The position numbers and the translations under genes are program-made. Shown here piece by piece: positions 19,036-26,643 of a stretch of 41,003 nucleotides of DNA. The DNA lies in contig JADGQI010000057.1 in assembly GCA_017881905.1 (NCBI GenBank), positions 1-41,003 of the forward strand. The letters run 5' to 3'. Numbering within the stretch: position 1 is the first letter of the stretch; every line of letters starts with the position of its first letter. The notes beneath the pieces were generated by a model. It was not told the origin of the DNA and did not search any database. It saw only the letters and a list, made by a program, of their open reading frames with translations. The stretch is from Chloroflexota bacterium (GTDB lineage Bacteria > Chloroflexota > Limnocylindria > Limnocylindrales > CSP1-4).

Positions 19036-19041
19036 TAGGCT
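19036..19041 (+). promoter_or_regulatory. Putative -10 of metK, leaderless configuration
   Basis: TAGGCT (within GCTAGGCT) lies 8 nt before the metK ATG. A start point 7-8 nt after a -10 would coincide with the ATG, so the mRNA would be leaderless. No Shine-Dalgarno sequence stands between them and no good -35 is visible. No SAM- or SAH-riboswitch fits into the 92-nt gap before metK. Confidence 0.5.
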
Positions 19042-19049
19042 TCCCGGCG

Positions 19050-20276
19050 ATGAGCATCGTCGACGCCGCCCAGTACCTGTTCACGTCCGAATCGGTCACC
19101 GAAGGCCACCCGGACAAGATGTGCGACCAGATCTCCGACGCCATCCTCGATGCGATCATCCGCGAGGATCCGGACGCCCGCGTCGCGTGCGAGACGGCCA
19201 CCACGACCGGTCTGGTCATGGTCCTCGGCGAGATCAGCACGACGACCTACGTCGACTTCCAGTCGATCGTCCGCGACACCGTCCGGGACATCGGCTACAC
19301 CCGCGCCGACTATGGCTTCGACTACCTGACCTGCGGCACGCTCGTGTCGGTCAAGGAGCAGTCGCCGGACATCGCCCTGGGCGTCGATTCGGCGCTCGAG
19401 GTCCGCGACGACGCCGCACCCGCGTTCGAGCTCGGCGCCGGCGACCAGGGGATGATGTTCGGGTTCGCCTGCCGCGAGACCCCCGAGCTGATGCCCCTGC
19501 CGATCGCCCTCGCCCACCGGATGGCTCGCCGCCTGGCCGAGGCCCGCAAGAGCGGCCAGCTGACGGGGCTGCGTCCGGATGGCAAGACCCAGGTCACGGT
19601 CGAGTACGAGCGCGGTATCCCGAAACGCGTCCGGACCGTCGTCGTGTCGACCCAGCACGATCCCGACGTGCGGGTGGAACGCCTGCGCGCCGATATCGCT
19701 GAGGCGGTCATCCTGCCGGTCATCCCGCGCGAGCTGCGCGTCGACGACCCGGTGATGCACGTCAACCCGACCGGCCGGTTCGTGACCGGTGGGCCGATGG
19801 GCGATGCGGGCCTGACCGGACGCAAGATCATCGTCGACAGCTACGGCGGGATGGCTCGCCACGGCGGCGGCGCGTTCAGCGGCAAGGATCCGACCAAGGT
19901 CGACCGCTCCGCGGCGTATGCGGCCCGCTGGGTGGCCAAGAACGTCGTCGCGGCGGGCCTGGCCGACCGGTTCGAGGTGGAGGTCGCCTATGGCATCGGG
20001 ATCGCCCGGCCGATCAGCCTGAGCGTCGACTCGTTCGGGACGGGCAAGATCTCGGACGACCGGATCCTCGAGATGGTCGAGCACACGTTCGACCTGCGAC
20101 CGGCCAGCATCATCGCCGCGCTCGATCTCCGCCGGCCGATCTATCGCCAGACCGCCGCGTACGGCCACTTCGGCCGGCCCGACCTCGACCTGCCGTGGGA
20201 GCGGACCGAGAAGGCCGCCGAACTGGCTGCGGAAGCCGGGCTCCCCGAGCCGGAGCCGGTCGCCGCCGCGATTTGA
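19050..20276 (+). CDS. metK: S-adenosylmethionine synthetase
   Basis: 408-residue MetK, making SAM from methionine and ATP. Clear family segments: [20 protein letters not shown] at the N-terminus (with the ATP-site His-Pro-Asp-Lys), the [12 protein letters not shown] hexapeptide region at about 131-142, VTVEYERG, and the loop [19 protein letters not shown] with its Lys and Asp residues. The length is slightly above the usual 380-400. ATG 19050 is the natural start; the reading frame is open far upstream but this part is antisense-like noise within the antiporter gene. It closes the SAM cycle cluster with ahcY and mtnA. Confidence 0.97.
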   Translation: MSIVDAAQYLFTSESVTEGHPDKMCDQISDAILDAIIREDPDARVACETATTTGLVMVLGEISTTTYVDFQSIVRDTVRDIGYTRADYGFDYLTCGTLVSVKEQSPDIALGVDSALEVRDDAAPAFELGAGDQGMMFGFACRETPELMPLPIALAHRMARRLAEARKSGQLTGLRPDGKTQVTVEYERGIPKRVRTVVVSTQHDPDVRVERLRADIAEAVILPVIPRELRVDDPVMHVNPTGRFVTGGPMGDAGLTGRKIIVDSYGGMARHGGGAFSGKDPTKVDRSAAYAARWVAKNVVAAGLADRFEVEVAYGIGIARPISLSVDSFGTGKISDDRILEMVEHTFDLRPASIIAALDLRRPIYRQTAAYGHFGRPDLDLPWERTEKAAELAAEAGLPEPEPVAAAI

Positions 20277-20298
20277 GCACGCTCCCGCTCGGCAGGGG

Positions 20299-21132
20299 GT
20301 GACCTCGCCGGCGATCCGCCTGGCCGGCGTCCGGCGGACCTTCGAGGCCCCGGGCGGGTCGACCCTCATCGCCCTGGACGGCGTCGATCTCGAGGTCGCT
20401 CCGAATGAGGTCGTCGCCCTCATCGGCCCGAACGGGAGCGGCAAGAGCACGCTGCTGCGGGTCATCGGCGGGTTGCTGACCGCGGACGGCGGCACGGTCG
20501 AGGTCGAGGGGCGGGCAGTGACCGGGCCCGACCCCGCCGTCGGGTTCGTCTTCCAGGAGCCGCGGCTGCTGCCGTGGCGGGATGTCCTGGCGAACGTCGC
20601 GCTCCCGCTGGAGCTCGCGGGCAAGCCGCGGCCGGAACGCGAGGCACGCGCCCACGACCTGCTGCGGCTGGTGGGGCTCGACGGGTTCGCGGCGGAACGG
20701 CCCACACGTCTGTCGGGCGGGATGCGCCAGCGCGTGGCGCTCGCCCGGGCGCTGGCGCTCGGGCCGTCGATCCTGCTGCTGGACGAACCGTTCAGCGCAC
20801 TCGACGAGCTGACCCGGGAGCGCTTCGACATCGAGCTGCTCAACCTGTGGCAGAAGACCTCGACGACGGTCGTGCTGGTGACCCACAGCATGACCGAGGC
20901 GGTCTTCCTGGCCGACCGCACCGTCGTCCTCTCGCCGCGGCCGGGACGGGTCGTCGCCACCGTGCCGTCGCCGCTCGGCCGGCCGCGCCGGCTGGCCGAC
21001 CTCGGCAGCGCCGCCACGGCCGCCGCGGCCGCCGAGGTGCGTGCCGCGCTCGGCGACATCCGCGCCATGAGCGCCGACCCCGATCCGGCTGAGCTCGCCG
21101 CGGTCCGCGCCGGCACCGAGGATGCGACGTGA
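20299..21132 (+). CDS. ABC transporter ATP-binding protein, NitT/TauT type (proposed riboflavin importer)
   Basis: 277-residue ABC ATPase. Walker A GPNGSGKST is at about 43-51, the Q-loop is in VFQEPRLLPWRD, the signature LSGGMRQRVALARAL is at about 138-152, Walker B LLLDEPFSALDEL near 157, and the switch His in VLVTHSMTEAVFLADR. This pattern belongs to the nitrate/taurine/thiamine-precursor/riboflavin import group. GTG 20299 is 22 nt after metK; its stop overlaps the permease start (GTGA). No binding protein is next to it. I infer that its partner is the FMN-riboswitch-controlled lipoprotein at 26644, which has no ATPase or permease of its own. Confidence 0.92.
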   Translation: MTSPAIRLAGVRRTFEAPGGSTLIALDGVDLEVAPNEVVALIGPNGSGKSTLLRVIGGLLTADGGTVEVEGRAVTGPDPAVGFVFQEPRLLPWRDVLANVALPLELAGKPRPEREARAHDLLRLVGLDGFAAERPTRLSGGMRQRVALARALALGPSILLLDEPFSALDELTRERFDIELLNLWQKTSTTVVLVTHSMTEAVFLADRTVVLSPRPGRVVATVPSPLGRPRRLADLGSAATAAAAAEVRAALGDIRAMSADPDPAELAAVRAGTEDAT

Positions 21133-21908
21133 GCGCCCAGCCGCGTCGGCGCGGTCGGCTGACCCGGAGTGCCGTGCCGGTCGTGCTCGGGCTGGTCGTG
21201 TTCATCGTCGTGTGGCAGCTGGTCGTGTTCCTCGGCCGCTACCCGGACTACATCCTGCCGGGGCCGTGGACGGTCCTCCAGCGCTTCGTGACCGCCTGGA
21301 CCGAAGGGACGATGGCGCCGGAGGTCGCCGCGACCCTCCAGGAGATCGTCCTTGGGTTCGTGTTCGGTGCCGGGATCGGCCTCGCGGCCGGCTACGCGCT
21401 GGCCCGGTCGCGCGTCGTCGGGCTCGTCCTGTCGCCGTACCTGGTCGCGGCCCAGTCGACGCCGATCCTCGCCCTCGCCCCGCTGCTCATCCTGTGGTTC
21501 GGTCCCGGCCTGCTGAGCAAGATCGTCATCTGCTCGTTGATCGTGTTCTTCCCGGTCGCGGTGTCGACCGCGGTGGGATTCCGGTCGGTCGACCCGAGGC
21601 TGCTCGAGCTCGGCCGCAGCCTCCGCGCGACGCCTCGTCAGATCCTGATGACGCTCGAGGTCCCGGCGGCGATGCCGTCGATCATGGGCGGCATCCGGGT
21701 CGGGGTCACCCTCGCCGTCGTCGGGGCGATCGTCGCCGAATGGGTCAGCCCGGAGTCCGGTCTCGGCGTCTTGATCAACCTGGCCCGCGGCAGCCTGTTC
21801 GACATCCCGCTGATGTTCGCCGCGCTGCTCATGCTCGCGCTGGTCGGCGTCGGCCTGTACGGCATCGCCGTCCTTGCCGAACGCTGGCTGGTCGGCGACC
21901 GCGGCTGA
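21129..21908 (+). CDS. ABC transporter permease, NitT/TauT type (proposed RibX)
   Basis: 259-residue BPD-type permease with about six membrane helices. The EAA-loop region is seen around VDPRLLELGRSLRATPRQIL, followed by VPAAMPSIMGGIRVGVTLAVVGAIVAEW, which is characteristic of NitT/TauT permeases (SsuC/TauC/ThiX/RibX type). GTG 21129 overlaps the ATPase stop by 4 nt, so the two are translationally coupled. Ligand cannot be read from a permease alone; riboflavin is inferred from the lone FMN-riboswitch binding protein 4.7 kb downstream. HMP or taurine transport remain possible. Confidence 0.9.
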   Translation: MSAQPRRRGRLTRSAVPVVLGLVVFIVVWQLVVFLGRYPDYILPGPWTVLQRFVTAWTEGTMAPEVAATLQEIVLGFVFGAGIGLAAGYALARSRVVGLVLSPYLVAAQSTPILALAPLLILWFGPGLLSKIVICSLIVFFPVAVSTAVGFRSVDPRLLELGRSLRATPRQILMTLEVPAAMPSIMGGIRVGVTLAVVGAIVAEWVSPESGLGVLINLARGSLFDIPLMFAALLMLALVGVGLYGIAVLAERWLVGDRG

Positions 21909-21951
21909 GCGGGATCGCCGCTCGGCTCGCGGGGCCGGCGGTCCAGAGGCG

Positions 21952-22260
21952 CTACGGCCCTCCGGGCGGCGTGAGGCGTCCCGCGCCGTCGAGCTCGAGC
22001 CGGGACGACGCGCGGTCGTCCGTCGTGGTCCGGGTGATCCGCGCCACGGCCGCGAGGCCGGAGAAAACCCCGATCTCCGTCGTCATCTCGACCGTGACCG
22101 GGCGATCCGATGGGACCCGGACGTCGGCGGCGTCGAGTCTGACGACGACGTCCCAGGAGCGACGACCGAGCAGGTCGCGCCGGACCGACAGGATGCCTGC
22201 CGTGATGTGGCAGGCACGCTGGTCGATCTTGAACGACGTCAGGCGATACTTGCGCTCCAT
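21952..22260 (-). CDS. Protein of unknown function, 102 residues
   Basis: I do not recognise it. It begins MERKYRLTSFKIDQRACH and alternates short hydrophobic strands with charged residues, which suggests a small beta-rich cytoplasmic protein with no signal or membrane segment. It lies 28 nt downstream of the VOC gene on the same strand and could be co-transcribed with it. TAGGGG occurs 5 nt before the ATG. No overlap with another plausible gene, and amino-acid composition looks normal for a real protein, but the evidence is modest. Confidence 0.5.
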   Translation of the reverse strand: MERKYRLTSFKIDQRACHITAGILSVRRDLLGRRSWDVVVRLDAADVRVPSDRPVTVEMTTEIGVFSGLAAVARITRTTTDDRASSRLELDGAGRLTPPGGP

Positions 22261-22288
22261 CGGCGCCCCTAGCGGCGCGATCGCCGCG

Positions 22289-22672
22289 TTACTTCGCGAT
22301 CTCCCAGATGTGACCCGCCGGATCCATGAAGCATGCCGTGCGCACGCCCCAGGGCCGATCCAGCGGGCCGTTCAGCAGCTCGACTCCGCGGGTGGCCAGC
22401 TCAGCGCACATCGCATCGACGTCATCCACGTCGATGGTGAACTGGAAACGAGACCCGGCGTCGCGACTCGCCACGGCGGCTGGCTCGATCAGCTCCCGGG
22501 CCGCCGTCGTCTTCAGCAGGTTGACCAGCGTGGAGCCGAACTTGAACACCGCCGAATCGTCGTCCTCGAACACGATCGGCAGGCCGAAGACCTCCTGGTA
22601 GAACCGCTTCGTCGTCGCCAGATCCTCGACGAACAGCGTGACGGCGCTGATGCCGCTCGGCCATGGACCCAT
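22289..22672 (-). CDS. VOC-family (glyoxalase/bleomycin-resistance fold) protein
   Basis: 127-residue single-module vicinal-oxygen-chelate protein. The two beta-alpha-beta-beta-beta repeats are recognisable: ISAVTLFVEDLATTKRFYQE with FGLPIVFEDDDSAVFKFGS, then FQFTIDVDDVDAMCAELATR with FMDPAGHIWEIAK at the end. The DPxGHxWE ending supplies metal-ligand-type residues of the fold. Reaction unknown; such proteins include dioxygenases, isomerases and antibiotic-binding proteins. ATG at 22672 is supported by GGGAGGAG 4-5 nt upstream; the open frame runs further but without need. The promoter region contains a dyad (22690-22718). Confidence 0.88.
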   Translation of the reverse strand: MGPWPSGISAVTLFVEDLATTKRFYQEVFGLPIVFEDDDSAVFKFGSTLVNLLKTTAARELIEPAAVASRDAGSRFQFTIDVDDVDAMCAELATRGVELLNGPLDRPWGVRTACFMDPAGHIWEIAK

Positions 22673-22689
22673 TCGCTCCTCCCGTTCCG

Positions 22690-22718
22690 GACTGACGCCC
22701 GACCGGGTGTCGTCAGTC
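22690..22718. repeat. Perfect 8-bp inverted repeat in the VOC leader
   Basis: GACTGACG (22690-22697) and CGTCAGTC (22711-22718) are exact reverse complements separated by 13 nt. It lies between the minus-strand TATACA hexamer (22736-22741) and the VOC ribosome-binding site. It could be an operator or an mRNA hairpin. Confidence 0.75.
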
Positions 22719-22735
22719 GATCCGTCGCCTCGAGA

Positions 22736-22741
22736 TGTATA
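22736..22741 (-). promoter_or_regulatory. Putative -10 of the VOC gene
   Basis: Reads TATACA on the minus strand. It is one of the few A/T-rich hexamers in the 119-nt gap between divergent genes, and would start a leader of about 57 nt containing the dyad and GGGAGGAG. Confidence 0.5.
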
Positions 22742-22779
22742 CAGCCTGGGGGCTCGCCGATGCCGGCTGCAACGTCGGC

Positions 22780-22785
22780 TAGGCT
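22780..22785 (+). promoter_or_regulatory. Putative -10 of the gene at 22792
   Basis: TAGGCT in the octamer GCTAGGCT stands 6 nt before the ATG. GGAGG overlaps the gap, so either a leaderless start or a very short leader is possible. It is divergent from the VOC promoter. Confidence 0.45.
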
Positions 22786-22791
22786 GGAGGC

Positions 22792-23556
22792 ATGGCGCGG
22801 GCGGTGGTTCCTGGCACGACGGTCGAACGGCTCGCCCGGGAGCTGCTCGACGGCGCACCGTCGGACCCGTTCGTCGACGAGCTCGAGGCGTGGCTGGCCG
22901 GGTCGCCGCGGTTCCGCTCGTTCGCCGAGGCGAACCGCGCGAAGATCCGGAAGAAGCTGCGCGGTGCGGCGGACGCCGAGGCGCGGCGCGACGTCCGGGC
23001 GGAGCTGCGTGTCGCCCACCTGCTTCTGGCGGATCGCCGGATCGAGCTCGAGTTCGAGGCCTACGGCTCCGGCAAGCCCGGGCCGGATTTCACGATCACG
23101 TTCCGGGCCGAACGGCCGTTCAACCTCGAGGTCACTCGACTGCGTCGGCCGCCGGACGCCCCCGGGCAGGGCGGCCAGTTGCTGACCAAGCTTCACCAGC
23201 TTCCGCCGAGCGTGGCGAACGTCGTCCTTCTCGCGATCCAGGGCGACCGAGCAGACGCGTTCGACGTCGCCGGCGCGACCCGCGCCCTGCGAGCCCGCGC
23301 CGACCGGAAGGACGAGGCGTTCTTCGTCGATCGAGGGTTCGCCGGGACGCGTGGCTTCTACGAGCGGTATCTGCGGCTCGGCGCGGTCCTGGTCTGGTCC
23401 GAGAGCGCGGTCGGCGACGCGCGCGCCTCGCTGTGGAGCAACTCGTCGGCTCGCATCGCCGTTCCCCCGCGAACCGCGCGGGAATGCCTGCGCTGCCTTC
23501 GAGCGGAGACCCGAAGACCCGGGGAGTATCCTCGTGACCCTCGCAGCGCGATCTGA
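22792..23556 (+). CDS. Unknown protein with a possible PD-(D/E)XK nuclease-like core
   Basis: 254 residues, no signal or membrane segment, rich in Arg. I recognise no named family. The central part has an order reminiscent of the PD-(D/E)XK fold: a helix RAELRVAHLLLADRRIELEF (about 65-84, with an early Glu), then GPDFTITF (Asp near 98) and PFNLEVTRL (Glu near 111). The final Lys of a classic E-x-K motif is replaced by Thr-Arg (E-V-T-R), so activity is uncertain. It could also be a nuclease-like fold that only binds nucleic acid. It is followed within 5 nt by a cyclase-like gene, suggesting co-expression. ATG 22792 is the start. Confidence 0.6.
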   Translation: MARAVVPGTTVERLARELLDGAPSDPFVDELEAWLAGSPRFRSFAEANRAKIRKKLRGAADAEARRDVRAELRVAHLLLADRRIELEFEAYGSGKPGPDFTITFRAERPFNLEVTRLRRPPDAPGQGGQLLTKLHQLPPSVANVVLLAIQGDRADAFDVAGATRALRARADRKDEAFFVDRGFAGTRGFYERYLRLGAVLVWSESAVGDARASLWSNSSARIAVPPRTARECLRCLRAETRRPGEYPRDPRSAI

Positions 23557-23561
23557 GGCCC

Positions 23562-24422
23562 ATGCCCCGTCTGCAGTTCAAGACCTTCGCGGAGCCTGAC
23601 GAGGACCGACCGTTCCCGCTGGGCAACGGGCGGATCGTGAGCCTCGGCGAGACGACGGTCGGCCTGGCCCGATGGGAGCCCGGATGGCGATGGACGACGC
23701 ACCTCGCTCCGATCGCCGGCACGACCTCGTGCCAGGTCCACCACCTCGGGTACGCGATCTCGGGGCGGCTTCGGGTCGAGATGGACGATGGCCAGACCAT
23801 CGAGATCCCCCCGGACTCGGCCTACGAGATCCCGGCGGGGCACGATGCCAGCGTCGTCGGGGACGAGCCCTTCGTGACGCTCGAGTGGACGAGCGCTCGC
23901 GTCGTCGGCATCGGGCCCGAGGGGCCGAGCGAGCGCGTCCTCGCCACGGTCCTGTTCACGGACATCGTCGACTCGACCGCCGCCCTCGAGCGGATGGGCG
24001 ATGAGGCGTGGCGGATGCTGCTCAACGACCACAACCGACGGATGCGGGACCTGCTGAACGGCTTCCGCGGCCGCGAGATCGACACCACCGGGGACGGTTT
24101 CCTGGCGGTCTTCGACAGCGCCTCCCGCGCGGTCCGCTGCGGCCTCGCGATGGTCCAGGCTGCCCGAGACATGGGGATCTCGATCCGGGTCGGCGTCCAC
24201 ACCGGCGAGGTCGAACTCATCGGCGGTGATGCTCGTGGCGTCGCGGTCCACGCCGCAGCGAGGGTCCTGTCCAGCGCCGGAGCCGACGAGGTCTTCGTGT
24301 CGTCGACGACCCGCGATCTCCTCGATGGATCGGGGCTCGCCGTCGAGGAGGCGGGTTCGTATCAGCTCAAGGGCCTGACCGGCGAGCGACGTCTCTACCG
24401 AGCTGTGGCCCCCAGCGCATGA
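23562..24422 (+). CDS. Cupin domain fused to a class III nucleotidyl cyclase
   Basis: 286 residues. The first half (about 1-115) is a cupin-like barrel: HHLGYAISGRLRVEMDDG, IPPDSAYEIPAGHDASVVGD and FVTLEW. From about 125 a class III adenylate/guanylate cyclase catalytic domain follows. Metal-binding aspartates are Asp134 in LFTDIVDST and Asp178 in DTTGDGFLAVFD, 44 residues apart as expected, followed by RVGVHTGEVE. The usual transition-state Asn is His in GVAVHAAARV while the Arg is kept, a variation also seen in other bacterial cyclases. ATP versus GTP cannot be decided. The fusion suggests a ligand-sensing cupin controlling cyclic nucleotide synthesis. A -10-like TATCCT is at 23527-23532. 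Confidence 0.88.
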   Translation: MPRLQFKTFAEPDEDRPFPLGNGRIVSLGETTVGLARWEPGWRWTTHLAPIAGTTSCQVHHLGYAISGRLRVEMDDGQTIEIPPDSAYEIPAGHDASVVGDEPFVTLEWTSARVVGIGPEGPSERVLATVLFTDIVDSTAALERMGDEAWRMLLNDHNRRMRDLLNGFRGREIDTTGDGFLAVFDSASRAVRCGLAMVQAARDMGISIRVGVHTGEVELIGGDARGVAVHAAARVLSSAGADEVFVSSTTRDLLDGSGLAVEEAGSYQLKGLTGERRLYRAVAPSA

Positions 24423-24464
24423 CCGTCGGCTGAGTGAGCTCGGCGTCGGCATCACCCGGATCGC

Positions 24465-24485
24465 TAGGCTGATCGCCTCTATAGG
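24465..24485 (+). promoter_or_regulatory. Putative promoter elements upstream of the ECF sigma gene
   Basis: GCTAGGCT ends at 24470 and a second A/T-rich hexamer, TATAGG, lies at 24480-24485. Either could be a -10 for the sigma gene. From the first, transcription would start near 24477; from the second, just downstream of GTG 24489, favouring the ATG at 24504. Confidence 0.4.
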
Positions 24486-24488
24486 GGT

Positions 24489-25019
24489 GTGATCTCGATC
24501 GGCATGACCCTGGACGAGCTCGACCTCGAGCGGACGGCCGGTGACCTCGCGACGGATACGCTGGTTGACGCGCTCGAGCGCCATCGGCCGCGGCTGCTCG
24601 CGATCGCCCGATCCCTCCGCGCCGGAGACCCCGAGGACCTGGTCCAGACGACCTTCGAGCTCGCGATCCGGAACGTCGGAGGGCTCCAACGGGCCGAGTC
24701 CCTCTGGCCCTGGCTCGTCACCATCCAGGCCCGCGAGGCCTATCGCCTGCGCCGGCGACTTCGGGCCGCCATTCCGTTCGGGTCCGCCGATGACATCGAC
24801 CGGGGCCGCGTCGCCGAGACGGAGCCCGACCTCGCAGCCTCCGCGGATCTCCGGGACGCGCTGCGACGGCTTCCGACCCGGGTGCGCGCAGCCGTCGTCC
24901 TGCACTACATGGCCGACCTCTCGGTCGCCGAGACCGCCGCCGCGCTCGGCGTCTCCGAGAACACGGTCAAGACCCAGCTCAAGACCGGACTGCGAAAGCT
25001 CAGGGAGTCGATGTCGTGA
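24489..25019 (+). CDS. ECF-type RNA polymerase sigma factor
   Basis: 176 residues with the two-domain plan of ECF (group 4) sigma factors. Region 2 contains DPEDLVQTTFELAIRNV and WPWLVTIQAREAYRLRRRL; region 4 is the helix-turn-helix LRRLPTRVRAAVVLHYMADL followed by SVAETAAALGVSENTVKTQL. It starts at GTG 24489 or at ATG 24504, five residues later. The next gene overlaps its stop (GTGA at 25016) and encodes a single-pass membrane protein, the usual sigma/anti-sigma arrangement. Signal unknown. Confidence 0.93.
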   Translation: MISIGMTLDELDLERTAGDLATDTLVDALERHRPRLLAIARSLRAGDPEDLVQTTFELAIRNVGGLQRAESLWPWLVTIQAREAYRLRRRLRAAIPFGSADDIDRGRVAETEPDLAASADLRDALRRLPTRVRAAVVLHYMADLSVAETAAALGVSENTVKTQLKTGLRKLRESMS

Positions 25020-26314
25020 CGATGCCCGATGACGACCCGATCGTCCGACGCCTCAAGGCACTCCATGAGGCCGAGACCGTCCGGGCGACCCGCGACCTCG
25101 CGCGGTCGACCCCTCGACTCTCGTCGCCGACGATCCGCTCGTCGATGCCCCGCCTGGCTCCGCTCGGCGTCGCGGTCGTGGCCATCGGCATCCTTGCGTC
25201 GCTGGTCTTCGTCGGCACCGGCTCGCGACTCGGTCGGATCGAGGGCGCCACTGGAGCCCCGATCACGTCCGGTGTCGCGTCGGCTGGTCCGGCCGCCTCG
25301 TCGGGCGCTTCGGTCATGACCTCCCCGGCACCGTCGTCCGCGCCGTCGGCCGACCCATCCAGCGCGCCGCAACACGCTCAGTCGGTCGAGGGTCGCTTCC
25401 GCCTCGACTTCGAGCTGCCGAAGACGATCTGGACGGCCGGAGAGCCGATCGAGGGCCTCGCGACCCTCTCCCTGGTCGACGGCACGAGCGTCGACCTCGG
25501 GACGTCCGGTGGCGGGCCGTTCGGGTTCGCATATGTCGATCCCAACGGGAAGCACGACGTCGAACCCGCATGGACGAGCGACTGCAGGGCGACTCAGCTG
25601 AAGGGCGACAAGCCGATGACATCGGGCCTCAGCAAGTCGGGCGGTTTCTCGGAGTCCGATCCCGACGCCGCCTTCTTCCATGCATTCCTGAATGGCGATC
25701 CCGTCGTGCGCCTGCCGGCGGGAGACTGGACGATCACCGCGGTCGCGTCGTTCGTCGAGGAAGCGGGCTGCACGGGCAATGTTCACCGCATGACGGCGAG
25801 CATCCCGATCCACGTCCTGCCATCCGCGGACGGTCAGTGGCAGCCGCCGATGGCCAGCTCGGCCGAGGCGTCCACGCCCAGCACCGGACCAACGCCATCA
25901 GCCCTCCCCGAAGCACCCAGGCATTCGATCGACTGGCGGACCAACGTCGTGTCTCTTACGGCGACGAACCTCGCCATCGATGCCGACGGGCGGAGCTTCG
26001 TGGGCGAGAAGCCGATCCTGCTCCACTCGGATCCCGGCTCATCCCGGTATTGGACCCTCGAAGCCACCTGGCACGAGGATGGGGTCGAGATGCGTCTCTT
26101 CATCTACTTCGCCGCCGACGACACCTCCTGGTGGGCGACCGAGATCCGGACGTACGACGGGCACCGGCCCGCGAACTGGATCGAATACCTCGGAACCTTC
26201 TTCAAGCGCCCGCTCGGCCAGGCGTATCTCGGTGACCTGGACGTCACCAGTTCCGATCCGCTACCGGGACGACTCGTGCTCGACGGGCTTTCGATCAGCG
26301 TCCACCCCAGGTGA
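25016..26314 (+). CDS. Single-pass membrane protein, probable partner (anti-sigma-like) of the ECF sigma factor
   Basis: 432 residues. A short cytoplasmic part of about 45 residues (DDDPIVRRLKALHEAETVRA) precedes one membrane helix (about 48-66, LAPLGVAVVAIGILASLVFV). A Ser/Pro/Ala-rich linker leads to two exported beta-rich segments, about 120-280 and 300-432. I see no zinc-binding HxxxCxxC motif, so it is not a classical ZAS anti-sigma protein. The partner role is inferred from the 4-nt overlap with the sigma gene and from the topology. The extracytoplasmic part, with Cys residues at about 190 and 247, could be the sensor. Not recognised as a known family. Confidence 0.65.
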   Translation: MTMPDDDPIVRRLKALHEAETVRATRDLARSTPRLSSPTIRSSMPRLAPLGVAVVAIGILASLVFVGTGSRLGRIEGATGAPITSGVASAGPAASSGASVMTSPAPSSAPSADPSSAPQHAQSVEGRFRLDFELPKTIWTAGEPIEGLATLSLVDGTSVDLGTSGGGPFGFAYVDPNGKHDVEPAWTSDCRATQLKGDKPMTSGLSKSGGFSESDPDAAFFHAFLNGDPVVRLPAGDWTITAVASFVEEAGCTGNVHRMTASIPIHVLPSADGQWQPPMASSAEASTPSTGPTPSALPEAPRHSIDWRTNVVSLTATNLAIDADGRSFVGEKPILLHSDPGSSRYWTLEATWHEDGVEMRLFIYFAADDTSWWATEIRTYDGHRPANWIEYLGTFFKRPLGQAYLGDLDVTSSDPLPGRLVLDGLSISVHPR

Positions 26315-26363
26315 CCTCCGGGCTTCATGAGGCGCCTTGGACGGCGGAAGGCCGGCCTCGTGC

Positions 26364-26369
26364 TACGAT
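26364..26369 (+). promoter_or_regulatory. Putative -10 of the FMN-riboswitch transcript
   Basis: TACGAT lies 6 nt before the P1 stem of the riboswitch, the correct distance for transcription to begin at the first base of the aptamer. A TTGGAC sits at 26337-26342, but 21 nt away, too far for a normal spacer. Confidence 0.5.
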
Positions 26370-26375
26370 CGGGAC

Positions 26376-26561
26376 GGCTTTCGGGGCAGGGTGAGAATCC
26401 CGACCGGTGGTACGGTCCGGCCGATGCGACAGCGTCGACGGACGAGCCCACGAGCGGCCCGGCACGACCCGTCGTGCCGAGTGTCAGCAGATCCGAGGGC
26501 GGCGGACGCGAGTCCGTCGGCCCGACCGGAGCCGACGGTAGAGTCCGGATGGAAGAAGGCC
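26376..26561 (+). promoter_or_regulatory. FMN riboswitch (RFN element)
   Basis: The conserved blocks of the FMN aptamer occur in order. At the 5' side GGGGCAGGGTGAGAATCCCG then ACCGGTGG; at the 3' side GCCGACGGTAGAGTCCGGAT followed by GGAAGAAGG. The closing P1 stem is GGCTTTC (26376-26382) with GAAGGCC (26555-26561), including one G-U pair. The middle hairpins are formed by CGGCACGACC...GTCGTGCC and GGACGCGAGTCC-like segments. It ends about 80 nt before the binding-protein start, leaving room for an expression platform. FMN binding normally turns such genes off. This is the key evidence that the downstream lipoprotein is a riboflavin transporter component. Confidence 0.95.
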
Positions 26562-26643
26562 TGGACCCGCGTGCGACCGTGCGCGAGCTCCATCTTCGGG
26601 CGCCCCGTTGGCCGAATGGACGACATCCGGCGTGGAGGAGCCC

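Noticed and set aside
18958-19049. A SAM or SAH riboswitch before metK
   Set aside because: The 92-nt gap contains only a CCGGA-cggc-TCCGG hairpin (18968-18981) and none of the conserved SAM-I, SAM-II or SAH core blocks.
22792-24422. A CBASS-type defence system from the nuclease-like and cyclase genes
   Set aside because: The cyclase is class III, not a CD-NTase, and no effector or ancillary gene of that system is adjacent. Kept only as a weak association.
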